A DNA stretch of 64,000 nt from Verrucomicrobiota bacterium (GCA_029556615.1 JAKQDD010000012.1:1-64000); one strand, 5' to 3'; shown: positions 45,304 to 54,804, numbered from the stretch's first letter. Numbers and translations: made by a program. The notes: generated by a model from the letters alone, not told the origin.

Positions 45304-45325
45304 GCGGCAGCCCCCTGCCGCTTTT
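45304..45325 (+). terminator. Terminator-like hairpin
   Basis: GCGGCAG-CCCC-CTGCCGC followed by TTTT forms a 7-bp GC stem with a short U-run. It lies 340 nt after the protease gene and 230 nt before the TrpR-like gene, so it could end read-through from the former. The U-run is short. Confidence 0.4.
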
Positions 45326-45539
45326 GCTCAAGGGGTGGGTGGATTCGTGCCCGTGGCGACGGGGCGGTAGGTTCGGCATCGGCCCCTGAGGATGGCGTGG
45401 GCCAAGCGGCATCACTGACGGTGTAGAGGAGACAAGCGGGGGCGGCGTGCACAAGCTCCTGCAAATCGAGCCAGCGGCCCTCACAACGGCGGAAGATGCC
45501 AGTTTTCGTCTTGACGCGGGGGCTGCGGCATGTTTCTAC

Positions 45540-45545
45540 AAGGAG
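45540..45545 (+). promoter_or_regulatory. Shine-Dalgarno site that sets the TrpR start
   Basis: AAGGAG with 7 nt spacing to GTG 45553. The upstream ATG at 45496 has no comparable site and would add 19 residues unlike TrpR family N-termini. Confidence 0.6.
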
Positions 45546-45552
45546 AAACATT

Positions 45553-45840
45553 GTGGACCGGGTTGCGGACATCGCCAGGGTGCTCGCAGGACTGCGGAAC
45601 GCGAAGACGGTGGAGCGGCTTCTCCGGGAGCTGTTGACGGAGCGCGAGGCGGAGCGGCTGTCGCTGCGGTGGGAGATCGTCCGGTCTCTTTCCGAGGGGA
45701 AGAGCCAGCGGGCGATTGCCCGGCAGTGGGGCGTGAGCCTCTGCAAGATCACGCGCGGGGCGCGGGAGCTGAAGCAGCGGGGATCCGTTCTGAAGCGAGT
45801 CTTTCAGCGTCCGGGGTCGCGGTCGCAAGGTGCATCCTAA
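45553..45840 (+). CDS. trpR: TrpR-family Trp repressor
   Basis: Protein of 95 aa, the usual TrpR length. The family pattern is clear: [20 protein letters not shown], then [20 protein letters not shown] and [11 protein letters not shown], which includes the HTH and the two helices that bind tryptophan. It would bind an operator when tryptophan is abundant. It is followed by a TrpB2 gene after 14 nt; AAGGA at the stop serves that gene. GTG start, supported by a strong ribosome site. No operator resembling the Escherichia coli one was found by eye. Confidence 0.85.
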   Translation: MDRVADIARVLAGLRNAKTVERLLRELLTEREAERLSLRWEIVRSLSEGKSQRAIARQWGVSLCKITRGARELKQRGSVLKRVFQRPGSRSQGAS

Positions 45841-45854
45841 GGAAACCAAACGCC

Positions 45855-47243
45855 ATGCAGACACGAGTGGTACTGAACGAAGACGAGATGCCGCGGCAGT
45901 GGTACAATCTGGCAGCGGACCTGCCGTCGCCGGTGCAACCGCCGCTGGGGCCCGGGGGCAAGCCGATCACGCCGGAGATGCTGGCCCCGGTATTCCCGAT
46001 GAACATCATCGAGCAGGAGGTGAGCACGCAGCGGTGGATCGACATTCCGGAGGAGGTTCTGGGGATTCTGGCGAAGTGGCGGCCGTCGCCGCTGCACCGG
46101 GCGCACGCGTTGGAGAAGGCACTCGGGACGCCGGCGGCGATCTACTACAAGAACGAGAGCGTCTCGCCGGCGGGAAGTCACAAGCCGAACACGGCGGTGG
46201 CGCAGGCGTGGTACAACAAGCAATTCGGGATCAAGCGGCTGACGACGGAGACGGGAGCGGGCCAGTGGGGGAGCGCGCTGGCGTTTTCGTGCGCGCTGCT
46301 GGGTCTCGAGTGCAAGGTGTACATGGTGCGGATCAGTTTTGACCAGAAGCCGTTCCGCAAGCTGATGATGGAGACCTGGGGAGCCACCTGCGTGGCGAGC
46401 CCGTCGTCCGAGACGAATGCCGGCCGGCATATTCTGGCCAGGTACCCGGGCACCCCCGGGTCGCTGGGCATTGCGATCAGCGAGGCGATCGAGGCGGCGG
46501 TCACGGATCCGACGGGGTCGACCCGGTACTCGCTGGGGAGCGTGCTGAACCATGTGATGCTGCACCAGACGATCATCGGGCTCGAGGCCAAGAAGCAGCT
46601 GGCCAAGATCGGGGTGAAGCAGGTCGACTGTGTGATTGGGTGTGCCGGCGGCGGCTCGAACTTCGCCGGGCTCTCCTTCCCGTTTGTGAACGACAAGATC
46701 CACGGCGCCGCCATCGACGTGATCCCGGTCGAGCCGACCTCGTGTCCGACGATGACGCGGGGTCCGTTTGTGTACGACCACGGGGACACGGCGAAGATGA
46801 CGCCGCTGCTGGCGATGCATTCACTCGGGCATGATTTTATTCCGCCGCCGATTCACGCGGGCGGTCTTCGCTATCACGGGATGGCGCCGCTGGTCAGCCA
46901 GGCGATCGTCGAGGGGCTGTTGACGCCGCGCGCCATTGACCAGATCGAGTGCTACGAGGCGGCCGTGTTGTTTGCGCGGACCGAAGGCATCATCCCCGCA
47001 CCGGAAACGAGCCACGCGATCGCCGCCGCGATCCAGGAGGCGAAGAAGGCCAAGGAGGAGGGGAAAGCGAAGGTCATCCTCTTCGGGTTCTCCGGTCATG
47101 GTCTGATGGACCTCACCGGGTACGACCGGTACTTCCAAGGGAAACTCACGAACTACGTGCTGCCCGAGAGCGAGATGGGGAGCGCCATCCTCGAGCTCAA
47201 CGGTCTGCCGCGGCCACCGGTCGTCAGGACGGGCAAGTGGTAG
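45855..47243 (+). CDS. trpB: TrpB2-type tryptophan synthase beta-like PLP enzyme
   Basis: Protein of 462 aa. Tryptophan synthase beta joins indole and serine. The PLP lysine K110 lies in [22 protein letters not shown] corresponds to the catalytic glutamate block, and [10 protein letters not shown] is the PLP phosphate cup. [15 protein letters not shown] and PESEMGSAI fit TrpB2 (group 2) rather than canonical TrpB1, which is about 60 residues shorter. No trpA is nearby, consistent with a stand-alone indole-salvaging TrpB2. It is co-transcribed with TrpR after a 14-nt gap. Confidence 0.92.
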   Translation: MQTRVVLNEDEMPRQWYNLAADLPSPVQPPLGPGGKPITPEMLAPVFPMNIIEQEVSTQRWIDIPEEVLGILAKWRPSPLHRAHALEKALGTPAAIYYKNESVSPAGSHKPNTAVAQAWYNKQFGIKRLTTETGAGQWGSALAFSCALLGLECKVYMVRISFDQKPFRKLMMETWGATCVASPSSETNAGRHILARYPGTPGSLGIAISEAIEAAVTDPTGSTRYSLGSVLNHVMLHQTIIGLEAKKQLAKIGVKQVDCVIGCAGGGSNFAGLSFPFVNDKIHGAAIDVIPVEPTSCPTMTRGPFVYDHGDTAKMTPLLAMHSLGHDFIPPPIHAGGLRYHGMAPLVSQAIVEGLLTPRAIDQIECYEAAVLFARTEGIIPAPETSHAIAAAIQEAKKAKEEGKAKVILFGFSGHGLMDLTGYDRYFQGKLTNYVLPESEMGSAILELNGLPRPPVVRTGKW

Positions 47244-47318
47244 GACCGTCAGAAGCCAGCGACCAGAAAACGGATGACCGGAGACGGTGCGCGATTCGCC
47301 GTCGCCGGTGGTCGTGGT

Positions 47319-50300
47319 TCAAGGCAGGGCGGTGCGCCACTCGAGGGCCTTCTTCGAGAGGCGTGAGGTCAGCTCCGGTTCCTGGGTGGTGAGGCTGCGG
47401 GTTTCCCTGGGGTCGGCCAGGAGATCGTACAGTTCAGGGCCTGATCCATCGGCGTTGACGAGGAGTTTCCACCGGTCTTCGCGCACGGCGAGGTTGGGAC
47501 TGCGATCGCCGGCAACGGTGGGGTAGGCGAACGACCGGGGGTTGCGGCCGTATTCCCAGAACAGGGGCTTGGTCCGCCGGGGTGCGCCGCCGCGGAACGC
47601 CGCGCTGAGATCTTCGCCATCGAGGGTCGTGGCGAGGCTCTCGGGGACCTGGGCGCCGGCGATCGCGGCGAGGGACGGCAGGAGATCGGTGGCGGCGATC
47701 ACCGTCTGTTCGTTGACCTGGTTCTGGGGCGCGTGGCCGGGCCACCAGGCGATGAGGGGTTGGCGGATGCCGCCCTCGTAGAGGCTGAGCTTGGATCCGC
47801 GCAGCCCGCCGGTGCGCTGGTGGGAATAGGTTGGGAGCGGCCCGTTGTCGCCGGTGAAGAGGACGAGCGTGGGGCGGGTCTGGCCGAGGCGTTCGAGGCC
47901 ATCGAGGAGGCGGCCCATTTGGCGGTCGAAGTCGTCGAGGACACCTTTGAAATTGCGCTCGCCGTTGGGGTTGTCACGGGCGGCATGTTTCCGTTTCATG
48001 GCGGGGCTGGGGACGAAGGGGGTGTGGGTGTCGTCGGGCCAGAGGTTGACGTAGCAGGGCTGGCTGGCATGCCGGCGGAGGAAGTCGAGGGTCTGGTCGA
48101 CGAAGAACCCGGTGCGATCCCAGCGTTTCACGGTGTCGTGGGCGGACCAGATCCAATTCGTTGCCGTGAGGTCGGGATGGGGATCCGGGCTTTCCCAGGT
48201 GCTGACGTATTCATCAAAGCCGTAACGGCGGATCGAGGGGGCGTTGGTGACGTCGCGTCCGCCGCCCATGTGCCATTTGCCGATGTGGGCGGTGGCGTAG
48301 CCGGCGGACTGGAGGAGGCGGGCGAGAGAGGGGGCTTGCGGATCGAGGGAGTCGGCCTGCCCGCAATCGGCGTTGCCCTTACGGGTCTGGAGGTAGCTGG
48401 TCAGGCGCCATCGCGCCGGGAACATGCCCGTGGTGCAGCCGGCGCGGGAGGGGGAACAGATGGGCGCGGCGGCGTAGTATTGGGTGAAGCGGATGCCCTC
48501 TCGCGCCATGCGGTCCAGGCAGGGCGTTGGGACCAAGGCGCCTCCGTAGCTGCCGGGGTCGCCCCAGCCGAAGTCGTCGGCGAGGACGAACACGATGTTG
48601 GGTTGGGCGGCAGGGCGTTGAGACGCCGATTGGGCTGGTTGGGGATAGACGAGCGCCTGGGTGGCGCCGTCGAGGACGGCGACGGTATGGCGGAGGATCC
48701 GGGCGGGGTAGTGGAGGGGATGGGCGTTGTTCTTCGCGTCGTCAGCCTGATCGAGCACGCGGCGCATGGTGGGCAGGGCGGGCCGGGCGTGTTCGCCGAG
48801 GCGATCGAGGACATTGGCGGCCTGGAGGGCGAACGGGGGCGAGGCGGTATGGGTGAGCCAGCGTTCGAGGGTGGGCAGGGCGGAGTCGAGGGCCTTCAGG
48901 CGCGCGAGGGCCTCGGCGGCGGCCACCTGGACTGCGCCGGAGGGGTCGTCGAGTCGGCGGCGGAGGGCGGTTTCCGCCGCTGCGGCGTGCTGGCCGAGCA
49001 TCGTGCAGCCTTGCGCGGCCCACCAGCGGACCGGTTCGCACGGATCCTCGAGGGCCTCGATGAGCCGGGGCAGATTCGCCGCGTTCCGCTCGGAAGCCCG
49101 ATTGGCGAGATCGACCACCCGTTCCACGGGGTAGGCGTCCGGGCGATGCGACGCGTCGTAGCCTTCCAGCGCCGAGCCTTCCGGGAGAAAGCCGTTGTCT
49201 TTGATGTCGAGGATGCGCTGTTTCAGCGCGGCGCGCATCCGTTCGAGCGTGGGCCGGTGTGTGGCGCTGGCGGCGAGATTATGGACGCTATCGGGATCGG
49301 TCTCGAGGTCGTAGAGCTCCTCGGTGGGTTTCTCCCCCCAGAACTGGGCGGTGGCGGGCGTGAGCCGGCCTTCGCGGGCGAGGCGCGCCCAGGACTGGTA
49401 GCCGCGCGCCTGGAACATGTATTCGAGAGGCTGAACGTAGGGAAGGTCCGGCCGGTAGTTGCGGATGTAGAGCCAGCGATCGTCGGCGATCGAGCGCATC
49501 ATGTCGTAGCGCTCATCCATGCGATCGCGGGTGACGAACACGCACGGGCGGGATGAGGTCCGGGCGGGTCCGAGGAACGCGCGGCCCTGCATGGTATCGG
49601 GGATGGGGACGCCCGCGAGCGAGAGGACGGTGGGGGCGAAGTCGACGAAGCTGACGGGGTCCTTGATTCGTGAGCCCGGGGGGGCGGGTGCAAGGTGCCG
49701 CCACTTGGGAGGGAAGTAGACCAGGAGCGGGACGTGGGTGCCGCTCTTCTGAAGGAAGCGCTTGCTGCGGGGCAGCACGCCGCCGTTGTCCGAGTAGTAG
49801 AAGACGATGGTATCCTGGGCCAGGCCGGCCTCGTCGAGGTCCTTCAACTTGGCGGCGATCTGGCCGTCCATGAGGGCGATGCAATCGTAGTAGCGCGCCC
49901 AATCCGCACGCATCTCCGGCGTGTCCGGCTGGTAGGGTGGGATGCGGACCTTGGCGGGGTCGGTGGGCGTGAAGTCCCGAGGCCGGCTGTTGGTGGGGAA
50001 GAGGCAGCTTTCGTGGGTGACCTCGTGGTTGAACACGCTGAAGAAGGGCGTCTCCGGGGAAGGACGCCGGCGCCAGTGAGCCGTGCGGCTCGATTCGTTC
50101 CAGGTTGCCGCGGGATCGATCGGCGCGTTGTAGTCTGTCTTCGCGTTATTCGACGTGTAATAGCCCGCCTCGCTCAGGAAGACGGGGAAGCCCTTGAGCC
50201 ACGGGGGAATCTTGCCCTGGGCGCGCATGTGGTGTGCGGGTCCGTGGCCGGCGGCGTACATGCCGGTGATGAGCGTGAAGCGGGAGGGGGCACAAACCGG

Positions 50301-50570
50301 CTGGGCGAAGCAGCGCTCGAAGAGCAGTCCCTCGCGGGCCAGGCGGTCCAGTGTGGGCGTGCGCGCCAGCGGATCACCGTAACAACCGAGGAACGTGTGG
50401 TTATCCTCACTGACCAGCCAGAGGATATTCGGGCGTTCCGCGCCGGAGAGAAGAGCCGATGAGCCGATCAAGGCCAGGAAACCCAGGGCAAGGGACTGAA
50501 GGAAGCGTGCGCTCGCCGGCAGCGGGGTCTTCGGCGCCCTTCGAGAAGTGGTGTTCGCGCTGTTCAACAT
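47319..50570 (-). CDS. Tandem sulfatase fusion (two type I sulfatase domains linked by HEAT-like region)
   Basis: Protein of 1083 aa with a signal peptide near residues 20-43. Two sulfatase domains are fused. The first starts NILWLVSEDNHTF and has the formylglycine cysteine C93 in CAPSR. The second starts NIVFVLADDFGWGDPG with C705 in CSPSR, plus GKWHMGGG and TGDNGPLP. Between them (~520-640) are short alpha-helical HEAT-like repeats (VRWWAAQGCTMLG, VQVAAAEALARL). Both domains keep a DN-G metal motif (YYSDNGG, FTGDNGP). Such double enzymes could act on two sulfate positions of one polymer. The modifying enzyme FGE is not visible here. ATG 50570 is chosen for the signal peptide; an upstream Met exists. 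Confidence 0.9.
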   Translation of the reverse strand: MLNSANTTSRRAPKTPLPASARFLQSLALGFLALIGSSALLSGAERPNILWLVSEDNHTFLGCYGDPLARTPTLDRLAREGLLFERCFAQPVCAPSRFTLITGMYAAGHGPAHHMRAQGKIPPWLKGFPVFLSEAGYYTSNNAKTDYNAPIDPAATWNESSRTAHWRRRPSPETPFFSVFNHEVTHESCLFPTNSRPRDFTPTDPAKVRIPPYQPDTPEMRADWARYYDCIALMDGQIAAKLKDLDEAGLAQDTIVFYYSDNGGVLPRSKRFLQKSGTHVPLLVYFPPKWRHLAPAPPGSRIKDPVSFVDFAPTVLSLAGVPIPDTMQGRAFLGPARTSSRPCVFVTRDRMDERYDMMRSIADDRWLYIRNYRPDLPYVQPLEYMFQARGYQSWARLAREGRLTPATAQFWGEKPTEELYDLETDPDSVHNLAASATHRPTLERMRAALKQRILDIKDNGFLPEGSALEGYDASHRPDAYPVERVVDLANRASERNAANLPRLIEALEDPCEPVRWWAAQGCTMLGQHAAAAETALRRRLDDPSGAVQVAAAEALARLKALDSALPTLERWLTHTASPPFALQAANVLDRLGEHARPALPTMRRVLDQADDAKNNAHPLHYPARILRHTVAVLDGATQALVYPQPAQSASQRPAAQPNIVFVLADDFGWGDPGSYGGALVPTPCLDRMAREGIRFTQYYAAAPICSPSRAGCTTGMFPARWRLTSYLQTRKGNADCGQADSLDPQAPSLARLLQSAGYATAHIGKWHMGGGRDVTNAPSIRRYGFDEYVSTWESPDPHPDLTATNWIWSAHDTVKRWDRTGFFVDQTLDFLRRHASQPCYVNLWPDDTHTPFVPSPAMKRKHAARDNPNGERNFKGVLDDFDRQMGRLLDGLERLGQTRPTLVLFTGDNGPLPTYSHQRTGGLRGSKLSLYEGGIRQPLIAWWPGHAPQNQVNEQTVIAATDLLPSLAAIAGAQVPESLATTLDGEDLSAAFRGGAPRRTKPLFWEYGRNPRSFAYPTVAGDRSPNLAVREDRWKLLVNADGSGPELYDLLADPRETRSLTTQEPELTSRLSKKALEWRTALP

Positions 50571-50671
50571 CCTGGGTCCAGCATGCCCGAGCCCGCCTCC
50601 GGAGGCGAGCCTCAATCGCATGCCGCATCGACTGCCAACCGGTCTGCCGGGTTCCCGCGGACCGAAGCCCA

Positions 50672-51070
50672 TCAAGCGACGTCCAAGATGGAATCGAGGA
50701 CGAAGAGGTTCTTGTCCTTGAAGGCGGATGGGGAATCCCGCAGCAGCATGGCCCGCACGCTCGGGAGATCCGGCGAGAACCATGGCTGATCCAGCGCTAT
50801 GCTTGTCGACAGCGCCCAATCCGGGGTGGGGATCCGATTCCGTCGTGCAAGATAGTCGGCGGTCGCAGCGAGAAAAGCGTCACAGATCGCCCCTTCAGGA
50901 AAGAGCCCAGCCAAGCGGGGTGGCGCAGGGGCAAGCATGGGCTCGAGGGGATCGCTGCGCTGACGCGCCTCGGCAAAAGCGTGAAGAAAGTCCTTCAGGT
51001 TGCGACCGAAATCTGCATAGCGGCTGCTCTCGATCGCCACGGCCAGGAGTGTTCGAGGGCGTTGACTCAT
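50672..51070 (-). CDS. Partner protein of the AbiEii-like nucleotidyltransferase pair
   Basis: Protein of 132 aa in the second gene of a two-gene unit. It ends with FKDKNLFVLDSILDVA, a tail resembling small partner proteins that accompany DUF6036-type nucleotidyltransferases in toxin-antitoxin-like loci. ATG 51070 overlaps the stop of the upstream gene by 4 nt. The frame extends to 51370, but that part is a shadow. Toxin or antitoxin identity cannot be read. Confidence 0.65.
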   Translation of the reverse strand: MSQRPRTLLAVAIESSRYADFGRNLKDFLHAFAEARQRSDPLEPMLAPAPPRLAGLFPEGAICDAFLAATADYLARRNRIPTPDWALSTSIALDQPWFSPDLPSVRAMLLRDSPSAFKDKNLFVLDSILDVA

Positions 51071-51639
51071 GCTGACTCTCCCTGGTGCCTGGGCAGGAGA
51101 TCGGCGATCACCAGACGCGCTTGCGGCGAGAGCACATCGTGCGGGTAGAACCGGTCCAGATGCGATTCCACCTCCTGGATGGACCGGATTCCCATCTTCC
51201 GGATGAGGAACCGCAGGTCGGAGATGTCTCCCGGGTGCCCGGGAAGCTCCGGGCGACATGCCAGACACTTCATCGCAAGCAGATATCCCGCTGACGGCCG
51301 GGTGATTTTCAGATGGCGGCGCGCGGTTGATTCCAGCTCTTCGATTTCGAGAGGCGTAAAGGTGCCCCATTCCGAGGCGAACCGCCCGACCTCACGGTTG
51401 AGCCAGCTCTCGTCCAGGCCCAGTTCGGTGGCAACCTGGCGGGCGAACCGAGCCGCGACGTCGGTCGGTTTGACCATGGCGTCCACGTCCTTGGTGCTCT
51501 CCCGGGCAGCGTAGGCGAGCATCATCGCGGCCCCGCCGAACAGGCAGAGTTCCACGAGGACGCCCTCCTCCTCGGCCAACTGGCCGAGCCGATTGAGCGC
51601 TTGGACGATCCGCGCTCGGTTCAGATTCTCGAGCGGCAT
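51067..51639 (-). CDS. Nucleotidyltransferase-like protein (DUF6036/AbiEii-like)
   Basis: Protein of 190 aa. The fold-defining GGAAMMLAY turn and the acidic metal motif TKDVDAM mark a minimal nucleotidyltransferase. Further family features are LLAMKCLACRPE and DLRFLIRKMG with DIGDL-type acidic residues. It is coupled to a partner gene by ATGA overlap. This is the same type of arrangement as at 13956-14804, but with the gene order reversed and the reading frame intact. Possible role in abortive infection or growth control is inferred from the family. Confidence 0.72.
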   Translation of the reverse strand: MPLENLNRARIVQALNRLGQLAEEEGVLVELCLFGGAAMMLAYAARESTKDVDAMVKPTDVAARFARQVATELGLDESWLNREVGRFASEWGTFTPLEIEELESTARRHLKITRPSAGYLLAMKCLACRPELPGHPGDISDLRFLIRKMGIRSIQEVESHLDRFYPHDVLSPQARLVIADLLPRHQGESA

Positions 51640-51994
51640 GAAGAGAAGGTGTCAGGGAATCAGTATCCGGTCAAAGTCGGATTCCCGCCCCCAATCCACG
51701 CGCGTCCCAGGCCGAGACCCACCCGCACCCGCTGGCGGGCGTTCGAGTCGAAGGTGTCAGCAGGCAGGCAGGAGCGGTTCGCCGGGTTTGTTTTCGACAA
51801 GGTGATCCCGATGTGGCTAAAGGCAACACGCAACATGTCCGTTGGTCCATGCGGCAGAGCCGGTGTATTGCTATTGAATCGGGTCGAATGGGCACCCGGG
51901 TTACGAGGCTGCCTACTACACCGGCGCAGGGGAGGTGCTCGCCGACGCAAAATCGTTGCTGCGTCGCGAGGCGAGACCGACGAGACTGGTGGGC
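51640..51994. other. Divergent intergenic region, no gene seen
   Basis: Between the nucleotidyltransferase gene (minus) and a sulfatase gene (plus); should hold both promoters. Small frames here are shadows. No palindromic element or clear promoter was recognised. Confidence 0.4.
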
Positions 51995-53452
51995 ATGAAC
52001 AACGCGAGGCACACGTGGGCGGCGGTGGTGATCGCGGCCTTCGTGTCCGGGGCCGCCATGGCGTCCGCGGCGCAGCCCAACGTCGTGGTGATCCTGGCCG
52101 ATGATCTTGGAGCCCATGACCTCGGCTGTTACGGGGCTGACCTGCACGAGACGCCGCACGTGGATCGGCTGGCGCGGGAAGGGGTGCGTTTCACGCAGGC
52201 GTATGCGCCCTCGCCGGTTTGTACTCCCACGCGCGCGGCCTTGCTGACGGGGAAGCATCCCGCCCGGCTCGGCATCACGATCTGGTCCGAGGGGTCCGTG
52301 CGAGGGCCCACCGACCGGAGACTCCTGCAGGCTGCTTCGTGGCACGACCTGCCGCTGGGGGAGGTCACGCTGGCCGAGCGGTTGCAGGCTGCCGGGTATC
52401 TTACCGCGCTGGTGGGCAAGTGGCATCTCGGCGACGCGGCGCACGCCCCGGAGACGCAAGGGTTCGAGGTCAACATCGGGGGCACTCACTGGGGCGCTCC
52501 GCAGACGTACTTCTGGCCGTATCGCGGTACGCGTGGCTTTGGCGGAGAATTCCGGTACGTGCCGCACCTGGGCATGGGCCGGCCTGGGGAGTACTTGACG
52601 GACCGGTTGACGGACGAGGCGCTGCGGGTGATCGATCATGCCGCGGAAGCGAAACGGCCGTTCTTCCTCTATCTGGCGCATCATGCGCCGCACACCCCAC
52701 TCGAGGCGAAGCCGGCGGCCGTGGCGCGGTATCGGGCGAAGCTGCGTCCGGGTCTCAAGCACCAGAACCCGGTGTACGCCGCCATGGTGGGCAGTCTCGA
52801 TGAGAGTGTGGGGCGGGTGCTGTCGCGATTGAACCGCCGCGGTCTGGGGCGGAACACGATTGTGGTGTTTGCCGGCGACAACGGTGGCTACCTGGGGACG
52901 GCTCCCTATGAGGGCCGGGCGATTCCGGCGACAGACAACTGGCCGTTGCGTTCCGGCAAGGGGACGCTGTACGAAGGGGGCCTGCGGGTGCCGTTGCTGG
53001 TGAAGTGGCCGGGCGTGACCTCCGCGGGGGGTGTGTGCGACGAACCGGTGGTGTTGACTGACCTGTTTCGTACGCTGGCGGTCTTGGCCCGCCAGGCGGC
53101 CTCGGCCGACGAGCCGTCGGACGGGCTGGACCTCGGGCCGTTGCTTCGGAATCCGCGCGGGCGGCTTGACCGCGAGGCCCTCTTCTTCCATTACCCTCAT
53201 TACTATCACGCCCCCCCTTCGACCCCGGCGAGCGCCGTGCGCAGGGGCGAGTGGAAGCTCATCGAGTGGTTCGAGGACAACCGGGTCGAGCTCTACAACC
53301 TGCGCGAGGACCCGTCGGAGGAGCGCGACCTGGCGACCCGGTTGTCGGGGAAGGCCGAGGCGTTGCGGGGGCAGTTGCAGGAATGGCGTGCGGCGGTGGG
53401 AGCCCGGATGCCGCGGCCGAATCCCGAGTTCAAGGCGTCGGCCTCTCCATGA
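51995..53452 (+). CDS. Exported type I sulfatase
   Basis: Protein of 485 aa with a signal peptide ending near AMASAA. The sulfatase start NVVVILADDLGAHDLGCYG carries the metal-binding DD. The formylglycine cysteine is C76 in CTPTRAALLTG. GKWHLGD, HHAPHTPLEAK and VVFAGDNGG provide further active-site residues, so the enzyme looks intact. It probably desulfates a polysaccharide. It overlaps the MFS gene by ATGA, indicating an operon. ATG 51995 is the start before the signal peptide. Confidence 0.93.
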   Translation: MNNARHTWAAVVIAAFVSGAAMASAAQPNVVVILADDLGAHDLGCYGADLHETPHVDRLAREGVRFTQAYAPSPVCTPTRAALLTGKHPARLGITIWSEGSVRGPTDRRLLQAASWHDLPLGEVTLAERLQAAGYLTALVGKWHLGDAAHAPETQGFEVNIGGTHWGAPQTYFWPYRGTRGFGGEFRYVPHLGMGRPGEYLTDRLTDEALRVIDHAAEAKRPFFLYLAHHAPHTPLEAKPAAVARYRAKLRPGLKHQNPVYAAMVGSLDESVGRVLSRLNRRGLGRNTIVVFAGDNGGYLGTAPYEGRAIPATDNWPLRSGKGTLYEGGLRVPLLVKWPGVTSAGGVCDEPVVLTDLFRTLAVLARQAASADEPSDGLDLGPLLRNPRGRLDREALFFHYPHYYHAPPSTPASAVRRGEWKLIEWFEDNRVELYNLREDPSEERDLATRLSGKAEALRGQLQEWRAAVGARMPRPNPEFKASASP

Positions 53453-54675
53453 ACCCGGGTGCCGTGAACCCGCGCATCGACCGGGCTTTGAATCCCCGGC
53501 GGATTGCCCTGATTCTGGCCGGGCTGGCCATGCTGGGACCGTTTTCGGTCGACACCTATTTCCCTTCGTTTCCGGCGATGGCGGCTCATTTTGGCGTGAG
53601 CGAGATCCAGGTGCAGTCGACGCTGAGCGTCTATCTGGCGGCGCTGGCGGGCATGAATCTGTTCCATGGTGCGCTGTCGGATTCCTGGGGGCGGCGACGG
53701 GTGATTCTGGCGGCCCTGGGGGTGTATACGGCGAGCGCGCTGATGTGCCCGGTGGCGCCCGGTTTTCGGGCGTTGCTCGCCTTGCGCGCGATTCAAGGAT
53801 TGGCAGCCGGCGCGGGGATGATCGTGAGCCGGGCGTTGATCCGGGACTGTTTCGAGGGTGCGGAGGCGCAGAAGTTCATGGCGGAGGTCATGATGGTGAG
53901 CGGCCTGGGGCCGGCGATTGCTCCGGTGATTGGGGGTTGGCTGCATGCGGGGTTCGGCTGGCGGGGGCCGTTCGTTTTTCTGGCCCTGCTCGGGGTGGTG
54001 CTCTGGAGCGCGTGTCAGTGGGGACTGCCGGAAAGCCTGCCCCGGCATTTGCGGAAGCCCTTCGAGCCGGGTCCCTTGTTCCGGGCTTACGTGCGAGCGA
54101 TGGGCGATGGTCCGTTCGTGCTGCTGTGTCTGGCGCTGGCTCTGGGCAGCGGCGGATTCCTGCTGTACGTGGCGACCGCACCGGACATGGCGATCCATGT
54201 GCTGGGATTGTCCTCGACGCAGTTTGGCTGGTTGTTTCTCCCGATTGTCGCGGGTTTGGTCCTCGGTTCGGCGGTGGCGAGCCGATGGGCCGGGAGGCTG
54301 TCGCCGGCCGGTTTTGTCAGGTATGGGTTTGTGTTAATGGCTTTGGGCGCGGCGTTGAACCTGGGCGTCTGGCTTTGGGGCGCGCCGAGGGTGCCCTGGG
54401 CGGTGCTGCCGCTGACGGTTTACACGTTTGGCTTCTCCCTGGCGGCACCGGTGATCAGTCTCGAAGGACTGGACCGGTTCCCGCAGCAGCGCGGGCTGGC
54501 CTCATCGCTTCAGGGGTTTGCGCACACGCTGGTGTTTGCGCTCATGGCCGGCTGGGTGGCGCCGGTGGTGTATCACTCGGGTCTGAAGCATGCGGTCGGT
54601 TTGGCTCTGTTCATGAGCCTGAGCTGGGGGTCGTACCAACTGGTGCGCAGGGCGAAGCGAAGTCGGGGACTGTAG
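53449..54675 (+). CDS. Bcr/CflA-type MFS transporter
   Basis: Inner-membrane protein of 408 aa with 12 predicted hydrophobic helices. GPFSVDTYFPSFPAM in the first helix and GALSDSWGRRRVIL (MFS motif A) between TM2 and TM3 match the drug/sulfonamide-resistance subfamily (DHA1, Bcr/CflA). Translation is coupled to the sulfatase gene (ATGA). It may move a sugar or sulfate product, or a drug-like compound; direction is uncertain. Its stop TAG (54673-54675) is the first triplet of an A half element. Confidence 0.9.
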   Translation: MNPGAVNPRIDRALNPRRIALILAGLAMLGPFSVDTYFPSFPAMAAHFGVSEIQVQSTLSVYLAALAGMNLFHGALSDSWGRRRVILAALGVYTASALMCPVAPGFRALLALRAIQGLAAGAGMIVSRALIRDCFEGAEAQKFMAEVMMVSGLGPAIAPVIGGWLHAGFGWRGPFVFLALLGVVLWSACQWGLPESLPRHLRKPFEPGPLFRAYVRAMGDGPFVLLCLALALGSGGFLLYVATAPDMAIHVLGLSSTQFGWLFLPIVAGLVLGSAVASRWAGRLSPAGFVRYGFVLMALGAALNLGVWLWGAPRVPWAVLPLTVYTFGFSLAAPVISLEGLDRFPQQRGLASSLQGFAHTLVFALMAGWVAPVVYHSGLKHAVGLALFMSLSWGSYQLVRRAKRSRGL

Positions 54676-54735
54676 CGAGGCGCGCCTCGGACGCCGTCAT
54701 GTCCGCAATCCCGTCCGTGAAGTCTTCCTGTTTTT
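54673..54735 (+). repeat. Half A of the palindromic element, truncated
   Basis: TAGCGAGGCGCGCCTC starts exactly at the MFS stop codon. The sequence follows half A for about 60 bases through CTTCCTG and TCTCTC, then loses the closing inverted end. No B half is attached. Confidence 0.7.
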
Positions 54736-54804
54736 TCTCTCGATTTGGCGGGCAGCGGTTTGATACAAGATCACCGTTGTTGTTCAAATCCAATGCTAAG
54801 AACC

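Noticed and set aside
44963-45552. Hidden gene between the protease and trpR
   Set aside because: All frames are short and GC-biased; hairpins and repeats dominate.
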